DNA of 64,000 bases from Sphingomonas soli NBRC 100801 (GTDB lineage Bacteria > Pseudomonadota > Alphaproteobacteria > Sphingomonadales > Sphingomonadaceae). The stretch is taken from assembly GCF_001591025.1 (NCBI RefSeq), contig NZ_BCTZ01000003.1, positions 62,001-126,000 on the forward strand, read 5' to 3'. The notes under the pieces are model-generated. The model was not told where the DNA came from, made no database searches, and saw nothing but the letters and a program-made list of their open reading frames with translations. The position numbers and the translations under genes were made by a program. Shown here in pieces: positions 46,437 through 55,028 of the stretch; positions within the stretch are counted from its first letter, which is position 1, and each line of letters starts with the position of its first letter.

Positions 46437-48200
46437 TCAATCCGCCCAGGCGGCGTCGTCGATGTGCAGTTCGGCGGCGGGGCGGGCACCCCAATCGTCG
46501 ATCTTTGCGCGGCCGACGAGCCATAGCTTGCGGTGGCGGGGGGCGGAGAGGAGGGCCTGACCCAGTTCGGTATCGGCCTGGCGGAACGCGACCACCTTCA
46601 GGCTGCGGCCATCCTCGCCAGCGACGATCGCTCGGACGTGGCCGCCGCTTCCGACAATATCGGCCTTGATCACCGAGACCGGCCCGGCGACGACACGAGG
46701 GCCGGGCCAGCCCATGCCATAGGGGCCGCCTTCGTCCATCGCATTGACCAGTTCGGGGCAGACGCCGCCCGGGGCAAGCACGGCATCGACGAGCAGCGCG
46801 CGTTCGCCCATTGCCTGAGTCACGCGCTCGGACAGGCGCTCTTCGAGGAAATCGGCAAAGGCTTCGAGATTATCTTCGGCGATGGTGACGCCGCATGCCA
46901 TCGCATGGCCGCCGCCCGCGTGGAGCAGGCCCGCGTCACGGGCGGCCATCACCGCCGCGCCCAGATCGACGCCGGGGATAGAGCGGCCCGATCCCTTGCC
47001 GATTCCGTTTTCATCGAGCGCGATGATGATCGCCGGGCGATTGAGCTTTTCCTTGATCCGGCCCGCGACGATGCCGATGACACCGGCATGCCAGCCGCGC
47101 GCGGCGATCACAGCTACGGCGCGGTTCCCCTTGGTGAGACTCAGTTCCTCAGCCTCGCGCTGGACCTCGCTTTCGATCGCGCGGCGCTCTTCGTTGAGGA
47201 GGTTGAGCTCCTCGGCGATGATGCGTGCCTCTTCCGGATCGCGCGTGGTTAGCAGGCGCACGCCGAGATCGGAGCGGCCGACGCGACCGCCGGCGTTGAT
47301 GCGTGGCCCCAGCGCGAAGCCCAGATCGGTGCAAGTGGGTGCGCGGGTCAGGCGCGATGCCTGGATCAGCGCGTTGAGCCCGATGTTGCGGCGCCGGCCC
47401 ATCACCTTGAGCCCCTGCGCCACGAAGGCGCGGTTGAGCCCCTTGAGCGAAGCGACGTCGGCGACGGTGCCCAAGGCGACGATATCGAGCAGATCGAGCA
47501 GCTTTGGCTCGGATCGATCCTTGAAATAGCCGCGCCCGCGCAGCGTGCGCACCAGCGCCGCGCCGAGCAGCCATGCCATGCCGACCGCCGCCAGATGGCC
47601 GTGCGCCGCGCCCTCTGTCTCGTCGAGCCGGTTCGGGTTCACCAGCGAATGCGCGACGGGCAACTCGGGCGAGCATTTGTGATGATCGACGACAATCACT
47701 TCGGCTTGCGCCGCGCGGGCCATTTCCAGCGCCTCGAACGCCTGTGCGCCGCAATCCACCGTCACGATCAGGCTCGCGCCTTCCTGCTTGAGACGGACCA
47801 GAGCCTCGCCCGAGGGGCCGTAACCCTCCATCAGGCGATCGGGGATATAGGGCCGTGCCTCCAGCCCGAGATCGCGCAGGAGCAGGATCAGCAGCGCGGC
47901 GGAGGTGGCCCCGTCCACATCGTAATCGCCGAAGATCGCGACCTGTTCGCGCGCCATCACGGCATCGGCGAGGCGATCGGCGGCGCGATCCATATCGTTG
48001 AAGATCGAGGGATCGGGCATGAAGCCGCGGATGCTGGGATTGCGGTGCCGCTCAATATCCTCGCGCTCGACGCCGCGGGTGAGCAGCAATTGCGTCACCA
48101 GATCATCCGGCACCAGCCCCCCACGCGAATCACTGGCAAGCCCGCGCCAGCGCCATGGCTGGCCGAGGATCGAGCGATGAATGTTGAGCACCGATGACAT
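46437..48200 (-). CDS. recJ: Single-stranded-DNA-specific exonuclease RecJ
   Basis: 587 residues. DHH phosphoesterase motifs: FGDYDVDGATSAALL, VTVDCGA and VVDHHKC. The C-terminal DHHA1 domain shows GHAMACGVTIAEDNLEAF, and an OB-fold follows. It degrades single-stranded DNA 5' to 3' in recombination and repair. ATG 48200 (MSSVLNIHRSILGQPW) is the family start; the longer frame has no match. No strong ribosome site is visible. Confidence 0.95.
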   Translation of the reverse strand: MSSVLNIHRSILGQPWRWRGLASDSRGGLVPDDLVTQLLLTRGVEREDIERHRNPSIRGFMPDPSIFNDMDRAADRLADAVMAREQVAIFGDYDVDGATSAALLILLLRDLGLEARPYIPDRLMEGYGPSGEALVRLKQEGASLIVTVDCGAQAFEALEMARAAQAEVIVVDHHKCSPELPVAHSLVNPNRLDETEGAAHGHLAAVGMAWLLGAALVRTLRGRGYFKDRSEPKLLDLLDIVALGTVADVASLKGLNRAFVAQGLKVMGRRRNIGLNALIQASRLTRAPTCTDLGFALGPRINAGGRVGRSDLGVRLLTTRDPEEARIIAEELNLLNEERRAIESEVQREAEELSLTKGNRAVAVIAARGWHAGVIGIVAGRIKEKLNRPAIIIALDENGIGKGSGRSIPGVDLGAAVMAARDAGLLHAGGGHAMACGVTIAEDNLEAFADFLEERLSERVTQAMGERALLVDAVLAPGGVCPELVNAMDEGGPYGMGWPGPRVVAGPVSVIKADIVGSGGHVRAIVAGEDGRSLKVVAFRQADTELGQALLSAPRHRKLWLVGRAKIDDWGARPAAELHIDDAAWAD

Positions 48201-48240
48201 TGGAACAGGCAATGAACGCAGCGCGCGTTCGTGTCGAGCC

Positions 48241-48957
48241 TCAGCGCTGCGTGCCGTCACTCGTATAGGTGGGGATATGGCCGCGAACCCAGGCATTCTC
48301 TCGGAACCATTTGGTGATGACGTACTTCTGCCCCTCGATCACGCGCATGCCTTCGTGGATCGTATCGTAGTTCGGGCTGCCGTCGGGCAGCATGTTGTTC
48401 CAGATCACCATCATCCGCTTCTTCGGCTTGAAGCGGACCCCGGCGCGCGGGAACCAGGTCGCGCCGCCTTCCTCGACATCGTTGAGGTAGATCATCGCGG
48501 TCCAGGTGCGCTGGCCGCCATATTCGAGCATCTTTTGCCAGTAAGGCGCGCTCTCATGGAAATAATCGCAGTGCGCCCGGAATTGCTGGCCGGGAGCGTA
48601 GCGCTGGCCCTGCATCGTCTCGGCATTTTCCGGCGGGATGCCGAGCAAATTGGCGATGCGATCGTCGATCGGCCAGACGGTATCAGACCAGCGATCAAGA
48701 TCGGTCGAGCTGCTGGTGCGGAACTCGGGATCGTCATGCGTGGCGAGCAGGGTCGACGGGCGGGCGGCGGCGTCGATCAGGTCGATCAGCGTCGCGCATT
48801 CCTCGTCCGTCAGGAAATCGGGATAGGTGTACATCTGCGCCGCTTCGGTCTTGGCGCGCGCGATATGGGGATCGGCTTCGAGCCGGGCGGAAACCTCACG
48901 GCCGATACGGGCCCGGGCGGGCGACGGGGAGCCCTGGATCTTTGCGGCAATCTTCAC
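48241..48957 (-). CDS. 2OG-Fe(II) oxygenase, prolyl-4-hydroxylase alpha-like (copy 1)
   Basis: 238 residues. Iron ligands of the HxD...H type: FRAHCDYF (H and D), later histidine in TIHEGMRVIEGQKYVITKWFRE with the 2-oxoglutarate-binding lysine in KYVITKW. A double-stranded beta-helix core (GGQRTWTAMIYLNDVEEGGATWFP) is clear. No signal peptide, so cytoplasmic. It may hydroxylate proline in a protein or peptide; target unknown. It is a tandem paralogue of 48989-49663, with the same residue order throughout. Confidence 0.9.
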   Translation of the reverse strand: MKIAAKIQGSPSPARARIGREVSARLEADPHIARAKTEAAQMYTYPDFLTDEECATLIDLIDAAARPSTLLATHDDPEFRTSSSTDLDRWSDTVWPIDDRIANLLGIPPENAETMQGQRYAPGQQFRAHCDYFHESAPYWQKMLEYGGQRTWTAMIYLNDVEEGGATWFPRAGVRFKPKKRMMVIWNNMLPDGSPNYDTIHEGMRVIEGQKYVITKWFRENAWVRGHIPTYTSDGTQR

Positions 48958-48988
48958 GCGCGCCAGATCGCCTTTGATGGGTGCCGGG

Positions 48989-49663
48989 TCAAGTGGGCGA
49001 CCCCGCCCACGCGCGTTCGCGGAACCATTTCGTGACGATATACTTGCTGCCGGCCTGCACAGGCAGCGCTTCGTGGAGCGTCGCGGGATTGGGTGCGCCG
49101 TCCGCCAGCATGTTGTTCCACGCGAGAAGGAGGCCGGGCGCTGCGGTGAAGCGTATCCCGGCGGCGGGGAAAGCTGTCTCGCCGCCCTGGGCGACGGCGT
49201 TCAGGTAGATCATTACCGTCCAGGTACGCTGGCCACCCTCCGCATCCACTTCCGGCCAGTAACGCTGATCGTCCCGGAAGAAATCGCAGTGCATCCGGTA
49301 ATGCTGCCCGGACAAATAGCGCTGGCCGTGCAGCGGTTCGCCATAGCCACCGTCGATGCCGAGCAGATCCGCGATCCGCGCGTTCAATTGCCGAACCAGG
49401 CCCTCACCGGGATCGAGATGGCAGGTTTCGCTGGTCCGGACGCCGGTTGCGTCGCCGTCGGCCAGCACTTCCGAAGGTCTTGCGCCGGCGTCGATCATGG
49501 CGATCAGGGCGTCGCACTCGCTGCGTTCGATGAAGTCGAATGCGTAATAAAGCGCAGTGGTTTCGATGGGGCAGGGGTGTACATGCGGGCTGGCGGCGAG
49601 CCGGGTGGCGACGCGATGGCCGATCGCGGCGCGATTGGGATCAGGTTCGAGAGCGCTGCCCAT
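48989..49663 (-). CDS. 2OG-Fe(II) oxygenase, prolyl-4-hydroxylase alpha-like (copy 2)
   Basis: 224 residues from ATG 49663. The iron site is YRMHCDFF and the histidine in TLHEALPVQAGSKYIVTKWFRERAW. The core GGQRTWTVMIYLNAVAQGGETAFP parallels copy 1. The two copies are transcribed in the same direction 31 bases apart. The reading frame runs on upstream through the RcnB-like gene in antisense, but nothing there is homologous, so the shorter start is used. The ribosome site is weak. Substrate unknown. Confidence 0.88.
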   Translation of the reverse strand: MGSALEPDPNRAAIGHRVATRLAASPHVHPCPIETTALYYAFDFIERSECDALIAMIDAGARPSEVLADGDATGVRTSETCHLDPGEGLVRQLNARIADLLGIDGGYGEPLHGQRYLSGQHYRMHCDFFRDDQRYWPEVDAEGGQRTWTVMIYLNAVAQGGETAFPAAGIRFTAAPGLLLAWNNMLADGAPNPATLHEALPVQAGSKYIVTKWFRERAWAGSPT

Positions 49664-49754
49664 GGGCCGAGGATGAAGCTGTGATCGCCAAATGCCAAGA
49701 GGCCCGGACGTTGCCGTCCGGACCTCAGGATTTCTGGTGAGATTGCGGGCTCTC

Positions 49755-50672
49755 TTACCAGAAGATGTCGTAAACCACGTCGACCACTTCGCCGGTGTAG
49801 ATATCGACCAGGAGCGCATCGTTATAATAGCGCACCCAGCGATACGGCCCGTAGGCTTCCGGCAGGCGATATGACCACGGATCGTTGATCCAGTATTGCG
49901 AGGCGAACAGGATCGAGCTGAGCGTATAGCCGATCGAGAAGCGGCTATAGCCATAGCCCCAGCCCGACGGCGCATAGTAACGCGGCAGGCGGTAATGGCT
50001 GCGATTGGTGTTGCGATAGCCGCGCCAGTCGTAGCGATTATTGTTGCGCCAGCCATTGTTCCAGCGACCGCCACGATTGTCGTTGCGATTCCAGCCGCCG
50101 CGATTGTCGTTGCGGTTGGAGTTCCAGCCGCCACGGTTGTCGTTGCGGTTCCAGCCGCCGCGATCCTGCTGGGGGCGCTGGCCGTTCCATTGGCCGCGAT
50201 CCTGTTGCGGGCGCTGGCCACCATTCCACTGGCCGCGATCCTGCTGCGGGCGCTGGCCGCCATTCCACTGGCCACGATTGCCGCGCCATTCACCCGGCTG
50301 GGTCTGGGCGGGACGTGCAGGCTGCGCCTGAACCTGAGCCGGCTGCTGCTGACGCCAATTGCCGCGCTGGCCGCCATTGTTGCCATCGTTGTTCCACGTA
50401 CGCGCCGGACGCGTCTGCTGGGGCTGCGGTTGCGACTGTGCCTGGGGGCGGGCCTGTGGCTGCGACCAATTCTGCCGGGGCTGCGCCTGCGGGCGCTGGC
50501 CGCCTTCGCTCCGCCAGCCGCCGCGGCTTTCGCTGCGCTGGCCACCGCCGCTGTCGGCACCCTGGCTCTGATCGCCACCACGATTGCCCCAGCGACCGCG
50601 ATCCTGCGCGAGCGCAGCCGGCGGGACCAGAGCAGTTGCGGCGATGATCGCCGCTAGCAAGGTCTTCTTCAT
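49755..50672 (-). CDS. RcnB-like secreted protein with a disordered Arg/Asn/Gln/Gly-rich repeat region
   Basis: 305 residues. Signal peptide MKKTLLAAIIAATALVPPAALAQ. Residues about 25-215 are low-complexity: tandem RGQWNGGQRPQQD units, then RGGWNRNDN units. The folded C-terminus (about 220-305) ends in YRWVRYYNDALLVDIYTGEVVDVVYDIFW, the RcnB/DUF motif of periplasmic proteins linked in E. coli to nickel/cobalt efflux. The long repeat tract between is unusual for RcnB. Location is periplasmic; metal binding is inferred from the family only. Confidence 0.85.
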   Translation of the reverse strand: MKKTLLAAIIAATALVPPAALAQDRGRWGNRGGDQSQGADSGGGQRSESRGGWRSEGGQRPQAQPRQNWSQPQARPQAQSQPQPQQTRPARTWNNDGNNGGQRGNWRQQQPAQVQAQPARPAQTQPGEWRGNRGQWNGGQRPQQDRGQWNGGQRPQQDRGQWNGQRPQQDRGGWNRNDNRGGWNSNRNDNRGGWNRNDNRGGRWNNGWRNNNRYDWRGYRNTNRSHYRLPRYYAPSGWGYGYSRFSIGYTLSSILFASQYWINDPWSYRLPEAYGPYRWVRYYNDALLVDIYTGEVVDVVYDIFW

Positions 50673-50803
50673 TCTCTCATCCTCCGCTCGGCCGGCACGG
50701 TGCCTTTCCGAGATGAACGCATATCTACGCAGCGGTCACTGTCGCCATTCTGAATTCCGCTGTCAGCAGATTGAAAGGAATCTTAACGTCGCCGGGGCAG
50801 CGC

Positions 50804-51310
50804 TTATGCTGGCGTTTGAGGGGGTTGCGCGGCTTCTATCGCGTCCAACGCTTCATCGCCGCGTGCGATCCGCGCCGCCTGCTCGATCGCGCCGACTAGC
50901 CGCGGATAGATGCCGCAGCGGCAGATATTGGGGATCGCCTCCTTGATATCGCCTTCCGACGGGTTGCGATTCGTGCGCAGCAGAACAGACGCCGCCATGA
51001 CGATGCCGGGAATGCAGAAACCGCATTGCGGCACATTTGCAGCGATCAGCGCCTGCTGGACCGGATGCCCTCGATCCCGGGATAATCCCTCGATCGTCGT
51101 GACGAAGGTCCCCTCCAGTGCGCCGATCGTTTCCTGGCAGGCGAGCCGCGCCGTGCCGTCCACATCGACGGTGCACGCGCCGCAATCGCCGGTGCCGCAG
51201 CCATATTTGGTACCGGTGAGATTGGAGGCGTCGCGCAGCGCCCACAGGAGGGGGGTGCGCGGGTCCATCCTGTATTCGACCGGCTGATTGTTGACGGTGA
51301 AGCGAGTCAT
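50804..51310 (-). CDS. [2Fe-2S] subunit of a xanthine-oxidase-family dehydrogenase (isoquinoline 1-oxidoreductase alpha-like)
   Basis: 168 residues. N-terminal plant-type ferredoxin ligands: GTKYGCGTGDCGACTV and a later cysteine in ARLACQETI. Second cluster: QCGFCIPG and ICRCGIYPRL. This is the small subunit of molybdenum hydroxylases such as isoquinoline oxidoreductase. No large (molybdopterin) subunit gene is adjacent, so the partner is elsewhere or this is an orphan. ATG 51310 is chosen to match the family start (MTRFTVNNQPVEY). Confidence 0.88.
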   Translation of the reverse strand: MTRFTVNNQPVEYRMDPRTPLLWALRDASNLTGTKYGCGTGDCGACTVDVDGTARLACQETIGALEGTFVTTIEGLSRDRGHPVQQALIAANVPQCGFCIPGIVMAASVLLRTNRNPSEGDIKEAIPNICRCGIYPRLVGAIEQAARIARGDEALDAIEAAQPPQTPA

Positions 51311-51536
51311 TGCGCGCGGTGTAGCGGGAAACGACGCGTTTCCGAAAGCGGCATTGTTTGCTCCATGCCCGGTGCCGATGTTGAGGGTCGACAGCTTGGC
51401 TTCACACTTTTTCCGCGAATCGTAAAAGTAAATCGCCTGACGGAGCAAGGTTCGTTCGCAGGCACTTATCTGGATCTCGACGGTTCAAAGAGCGGCAGGT
51501 GAGACTAGCAGGCCACAGGTTTTGTAGGACAGATAA

Positions 51537-52337
51537 ATGACGCTTCCCTCGCTCTTCATCCCCCATGGCGGTGGCCCGTGCTTCTTCATGGATCCCAATG
51601 GCGGCCCGCCTGATCCGATGTGGCAGCCGATGGAGCGCTACCTGGCGAGCCGGATCGCGACGCTGCCCGAGCGCCCCAAGGCGATCCTGCTGATCTCCGG
51701 CCATTGGGAAGAGGATCAGGTGACCGTCCATGCAGGCGACGGCCAGCCGCTGCTGTTCGATTATTATGGCTTTCCCGAGCACACCTATCATCTGCGATGG
51801 GACGCACCGGGCGCGCCCGATGTGGCGATGCGCGCTAAGGCGCTGATCGAGGGCGCGGGCTTTCCGGTCGGCGTGGAGCGCGAGCGCGGATGGGACCATG
51901 GCGTGTTCATCCCGCTGAAGGTGATGGTGCCGGGCGCGGACATTCCGCTGGTGCAGTTGTCACTGCGCAAGGATCTGGATCCGGCGGACCATATTGCGAT
52001 CGGTCGCGCGCTAGCGCCGCTGCGCGACGAGGGGGTGCTGATCGTGGGAAGCGGCATGAGCTTCCACAATCTGCGCGTGCGTGGACCGCAGGCGGTGGCG
52101 CCTTCCGAGGAATGGGACGCGGCGCTGGTGGACGCGGTGACGGATGCGGACCCGGCGCGGCGAGCCGATCGCGTTGCCGCGTGGGACAGCCTGCCGCACG
52201 CGCACTTCGCGCATCCGCGTGAGGAGCATTTGTTGCCGTTGATGGTTGCGTTGGGCGCTGGCGGTGATGATGCGGCGGTGTGTGATTACCGGGATCAGGT
52301 GATGGGTTGGGCGGTGAGCGGGTTTAGGTTTGGGTGA
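51537..52337 (+). CDS. Extradiol dioxygenase, 4,5-DOPA dioxygenase (LigB/DODA) type
   Basis: 266 residues. Metal ligands: His in SLFIPHGGGPCFF, LISGHWEED and the third pattern GWDHGVFIPLKVM; a later HNLR in GSGMSFHNLR. This is the class III extradiol family (YgiD-like). It cleaves catechol-type rings; the natural substrate in bacteria is often unknown. AGGACA lies about 7 bases before the ATG. Divergent from the [2Fe-2S] gene across 226 bases that contain the promoters but no other feature I can name. Confidence 0.88.
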   Translation: MTLPSLFIPHGGGPCFFMDPNGGPPDPMWQPMERYLASRIATLPERPKAILLISGHWEEDQVTVHAGDGQPLLFDYYGFPEHTYHLRWDAPGAPDVAMRAKALIEGAGFPVGVERERGWDHGVFIPLKVMVPGADIPLVQLSLRKDLDPADHIAIGRALAPLRDEGVLIVGSGMSFHNLRVRGPQAVAPSEEWDAALVDAVTDADPARRADRVAAWDSLPHAHFAHPREEHLLPLMVALGAGGDDAAVCDYRDQVMGWAVSGFRFG

Positions 52338-52339
52338 AA

Positions 52340-52570
52340 GCTCCCTCTCCCGGCGGGAGAGGGAATGGGGCCCGCCGCGTAGCGGTGGGAAGGGTGAGGG
52401 CGATGGCTCTTGCTGGATCACCCTCACCCTTCCGCCGACTTTGTCGGCTCCCTCCCTCTCCCGAAGGGGAGAGGGAATTTAGGGGCGGTCTTTCGCCACA
52501 TCGGGTGTCCCCCCTATCCTTCCCACGCCTTTGGCGTGGTCCCCTTCCTTCTCCCACGAGGGAAGAAGGA
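52340..52570. repeat. Cluster of palindromic repeats between convergent genes
   Basis: CTCCCTCTCCCGGCGGGAGAGGG, then GTGGGAAGGGTGAGGG, then inverse CACCCTCACCCTTCC with GCTCCCTCCCTCTCCCGAAG, and a further TCCTTCCCACGCC...GGCGTGGTCCCC region. Several related hairpins are packed in 230 bases between the dioxygenase and the aldolase. Same families as 6404 and 13993. Confidence 0.75.
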
Positions 52571-52578
52571 GTAAGGTC

Positions 52579-53337
52579 TTACTCCCGCCAGCCCTTGTCC
52601 ACGCGGTCCACCAGCCGCACCATTGCGGCGAAGTCGGCGGCGCCGGGGCCGCCGGGGACCTGGGCCATGTGGAGATCGCGCTGGTGGACGGCGACGACTT
52701 CGTCGGGGACGACCAGAGGCTCGCCCATCGAGAGCGTGGCGAGCTGGATCTCGCAGGCGCGCTGAAGTGCCCAGTGCTTGACGAAGGTTTCGGGGACCGT
52801 CTTGCCCATCACGAGGATGCCGTGGTTCTTGAGGAGCATGATCCGCTTGTCGCCGAGGTTTGACAGCAGGCGTTCGCCTTCCTCGTCGCGGACCGTGACG
52901 CCCTCAAAATCGTGATAGGCGATCTGGCCGGGGAAGTTGCAGGCATAGAAATTGACCGGGCGGAGACCGCCCTGGAGGCTCGCCACCGCCATGCCCGCAG
53001 TGGTGTGCGTATGCGCGATGCAGTGGGCGTCGGGCAAATGCCGGTGGAACAGCGAATGCTGGACGAAGCCGGCACGGTTGACGGGATAGGGGCTCTCATC
53101 GAGCTTGTTGCCCTCGATATCGATCTTGACGAGGTTCGATGCCTTAACCTCGCTGAAATGCAGGCCGAAGGGATTGATCAGGAACGCGCCGTCCTCGCCC
53201 GGCACCTTCAGCGTGATGTGGTTATAGATCATCTCCGACCAGCCCATGTGATCGAAGACGCGGTAGCAAGCTGCGAGCTGCTGGCGGGCTTCCCATTCGG
53301 CGTCGGTCATCTGGCTGGATTTGAGCGCGGTGGCCAT
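52579..53337 (-). CDS. Class II aldolase/adducin family protein
   Basis: 252 residues. Zinc-site histidines: CIAHTHTTAGMAV and LLKNHGILVMG; early NHITLKVPGEDGAFLINPFGLHF is the family N-terminus. The enzyme could cleave or epimerise a sugar phosphate, or be a non-catalytic relative. AAGGAGAG lies about 6 bases upstream of the ATG. It is on the same strand as, and downstream of, the ScfR-like regulator gene, with an intervening palindromic element. Confidence 0.9.
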   Translation of the reverse strand: MATALKSSQMTDAEWEARQQLAACYRVFDHMGWSEMIYNHITLKVPGEDGAFLINPFGLHFSEVKASNLVKIDIEGNKLDESPYPVNRAGFVQHSLFHRHLPDAHCIAHTHTTAGMAVASLQGGLRPVNFYACNFPGQIAYHDFEGVTVRDEEGERLLSNLGDKRIMLLKNHGILVMGKTVPETFVKHWALQRACEIQLATLSMGEPLVVPDEVVAVHQRDLHMAQVPGGPGAADFAAMVRLVDRVDKGWRE

Positions 53338-53395
53338 GGCGGTCTCTCCTTATGTACTTTGGTTGCAATATGCCACGGGTTTGGGGGGCGGATCA

Positions 53396-53534
53396 ATTCC
53401 TCCCCCAGCTCGCTGGGGGAGGTGGCACGCGAAGCGTGAAGGAGGGGCTTGGAGCGCATTGCCGGTGCAGCGCCAGGACAGCCCCTCCACCAGCTTCGCT
53501 GGTCCCCCTCCCCGAGCGAGCTCGGGGAGGAATT
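53396..53534. repeat. Palindromic element with ATTCCTC...GAGGAATT ends
   Basis: Left part ATTCCTCCCCCAGCTCGCTG, right part CTCCCCGAGCGAGCTCGGGG ending GAGGAATT. Inner GGTGGCACGCGAAGCG... and GACAGCCCCTCCACCAGC match the arms of the DUF559 element. It overlaps the stop codon of the regulator gene (53533-53535). Confidence 0.8.
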
Positions 53535-54927
53535 AGGAAAAGGCGTAGGGCACCACGCTCCTGCGATCCGGATCGATCGCGATGGCGGAGCCGGCGGGCG
53601 GGAAGGCGCGCTGATCGCAATCGGTGCGGGGGCAGATGCGGCAGGAGGCGCCGATCGGCATGGCGAGGCCGCCCGGGCGAAGATCGTCGGCATAGACGAA
53701 GTCTGCCGCGTGGCTCTCTTCGCAGCCAAGGGCGACGGCATAGCGGCGGGGCGGGCGGGCATAGCTGCCCGAGGGCTTCACGAGCCCCTTGGCCATCGAG
53801 ACGTAGCGGGTGCCGTCGGGCATTTCTGCCAGTTGCACGAGAATGCGATCGGGGATCGCAACGGCTTCGTGGACGATCCACAACGGGCATGCGCCGCCCA
53901 GCGCCGCGAATTGCAGGCGTGTGGCTGAATGCCGCTTGGTGATATTGCCCGCCATATCGACGCGGCAGAAATAGAAGGGCAGCCCCGCCGCGCCGGGGCG
54001 CTGGAGCGTCGAGAGGCGGTGGCACGCCTGCTCGAAGCTGACCCCGAAGCGCTGGCGCAGGCGATCGATATCGTGGCGAAATTCGCGCGCTGCATCACGG
54101 AAGGCGGTGTAGGGCATGAGCAGCGCGCCCGCCGCGTAATTGGCGAGGCCGACACTGAGCAATTCGCGCGCAGCGGGCGAGGCGAGGCCCGCCTGCGCGA
54201 CCACTGCGCGCATCTCGTTGGCGAATTCATAGCGGACGAGGCGGTAGGCGAGGAGGAAGGCGCGGCTTTCCGGCGGAAGAGCGGTGTTCAGCGACAGCGT
54301 GCGGCTGGCTTCGTCGAAGCTGCTGAGTTCGCTTCCATCGCCGTCCCGGCTGGAGATGCGGATCTGGTGCCAGGCGCGCAGGCGATCCTCGAGCCCGCGC
54401 ACGCCCGGTTCGATGGCGTCGGCCAGCGTCTCCGCCGAACGATCGATCGCGTCGATATAGTTGCCCTCGGCCTGAAACCAGTCGCGCACTTCCTCCCAGG
54501 GGAGCGGAGCGGCGTCGCCGGAGCCGGTATCGAAGCGATCGTCGAGGACGCGGAGCTGCTCCTGGCTGCGGCGCCATGCGTCGTGGAGCGCGACCATGCG
54601 GCGGGCGAGCAGGGGCTGCTGCTCAATGCCGCGGCGGACTTCGGTTTCGGCGAGGCGGTCGGCGGGGACGCTGGAGTCTGTCGCGGCGTCGATTGCGCGG
54701 AGCAGGGCGGAGGTTTCTCCGACCTCGCCAAAGGCTTCGAGCGGAAATTCGCGGGCGAGGGCGATGAGCACGATATCGGTGATCGGGCGGTCGTTATTCT
54801 CGATCTGCGAGAGATAGGAGACCGAGATGCCGAGGCGCTGTGCCATCGCGGCCTGCGATATCGCGGCGCGGCGGCGGAGGTCCTTTAGGCGAAAACCTTC
54901 GAAGAGGCGGCGGCGGGGATTGGCCAT
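53533..54927 (-). CDS. Short-chain fatty-acyl transcriptional regulator (ScfR/PccR/RamB type)
   Basis: 464 residues. N-terminal XRE helix-turn-helix ([32 protein letters not shown]). A central ImmA/IrrE-like region follows ([20 protein letters not shown]). A C-terminal cysteine cluster, [16 protein letters not shown], is typical of this family. Relatives (PccR in Rhodobacter, RamB in Corynebacterium) sense acyl-CoA and control propionate genes; here it is divergent from pccB, so it is likely the operon's regulator. ATG 54927 ([12 protein letters not shown]) is used. The stop codon lies inside the end of a palindromic element. Confidence 0.88.
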   Translation of the reverse strand: MANPRRRLFEGFRLKDLRRRAAISQAAMAQRLGISVSYLSQIENNDRPITDIVLIALAREFPLEAFGEVGETSALLRAIDAATDSSVPADRLAETEVRRGIEQQPLLARRMVALHDAWRRSQEQLRVLDDRFDTGSGDAAPLPWEEVRDWFQAEGNYIDAIDRSAETLADAIEPGVRGLEDRLRAWHQIRISSRDGDGSELSSFDEASRTLSLNTALPPESRAFLLAYRLVRYEFANEMRAVVAQAGLASPAARELLSVGLANYAAGALLMPYTAFRDAAREFRHDIDRLRQRFGVSFEQACHRLSTLQRPGAAGLPFYFCRVDMAGNITKRHSATRLQFAALGGACPLWIVHEAVAIPDRILVQLAEMPDGTRYVSMAKGLVKPSGSYARPPRRYAVALGCEESHAADFVYADDLRPGGLAMPIGASCRICPRTDCDQRAFPPAGSAIAIDPDRRSVVPYAFS

Positions 54928-55028
54928 GCGGCCATCATATCTGCAAACTCTGGGCACGCAACTTCGCAACATTGCATTTGCGCTTGCATGCGCGCCCTGT
55001 GCAGAAGGCGCCGCCTGCAGGAGAGCCT
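54928..55028. promoter_or_regulatory. Divergent regulator/pccB promoter region
   Basis: Contains TGCAAAC near 54950 and TTCGCAACATTGCATTTGCG (54964-54983), with TTCGCAA and TTTGCG as half-sites. PccR-type regulators bind TTTGCAAA-like sequences, so these are candidate operators. The match is partial and no -35/-10 is assigned. Confidence 0.4.
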
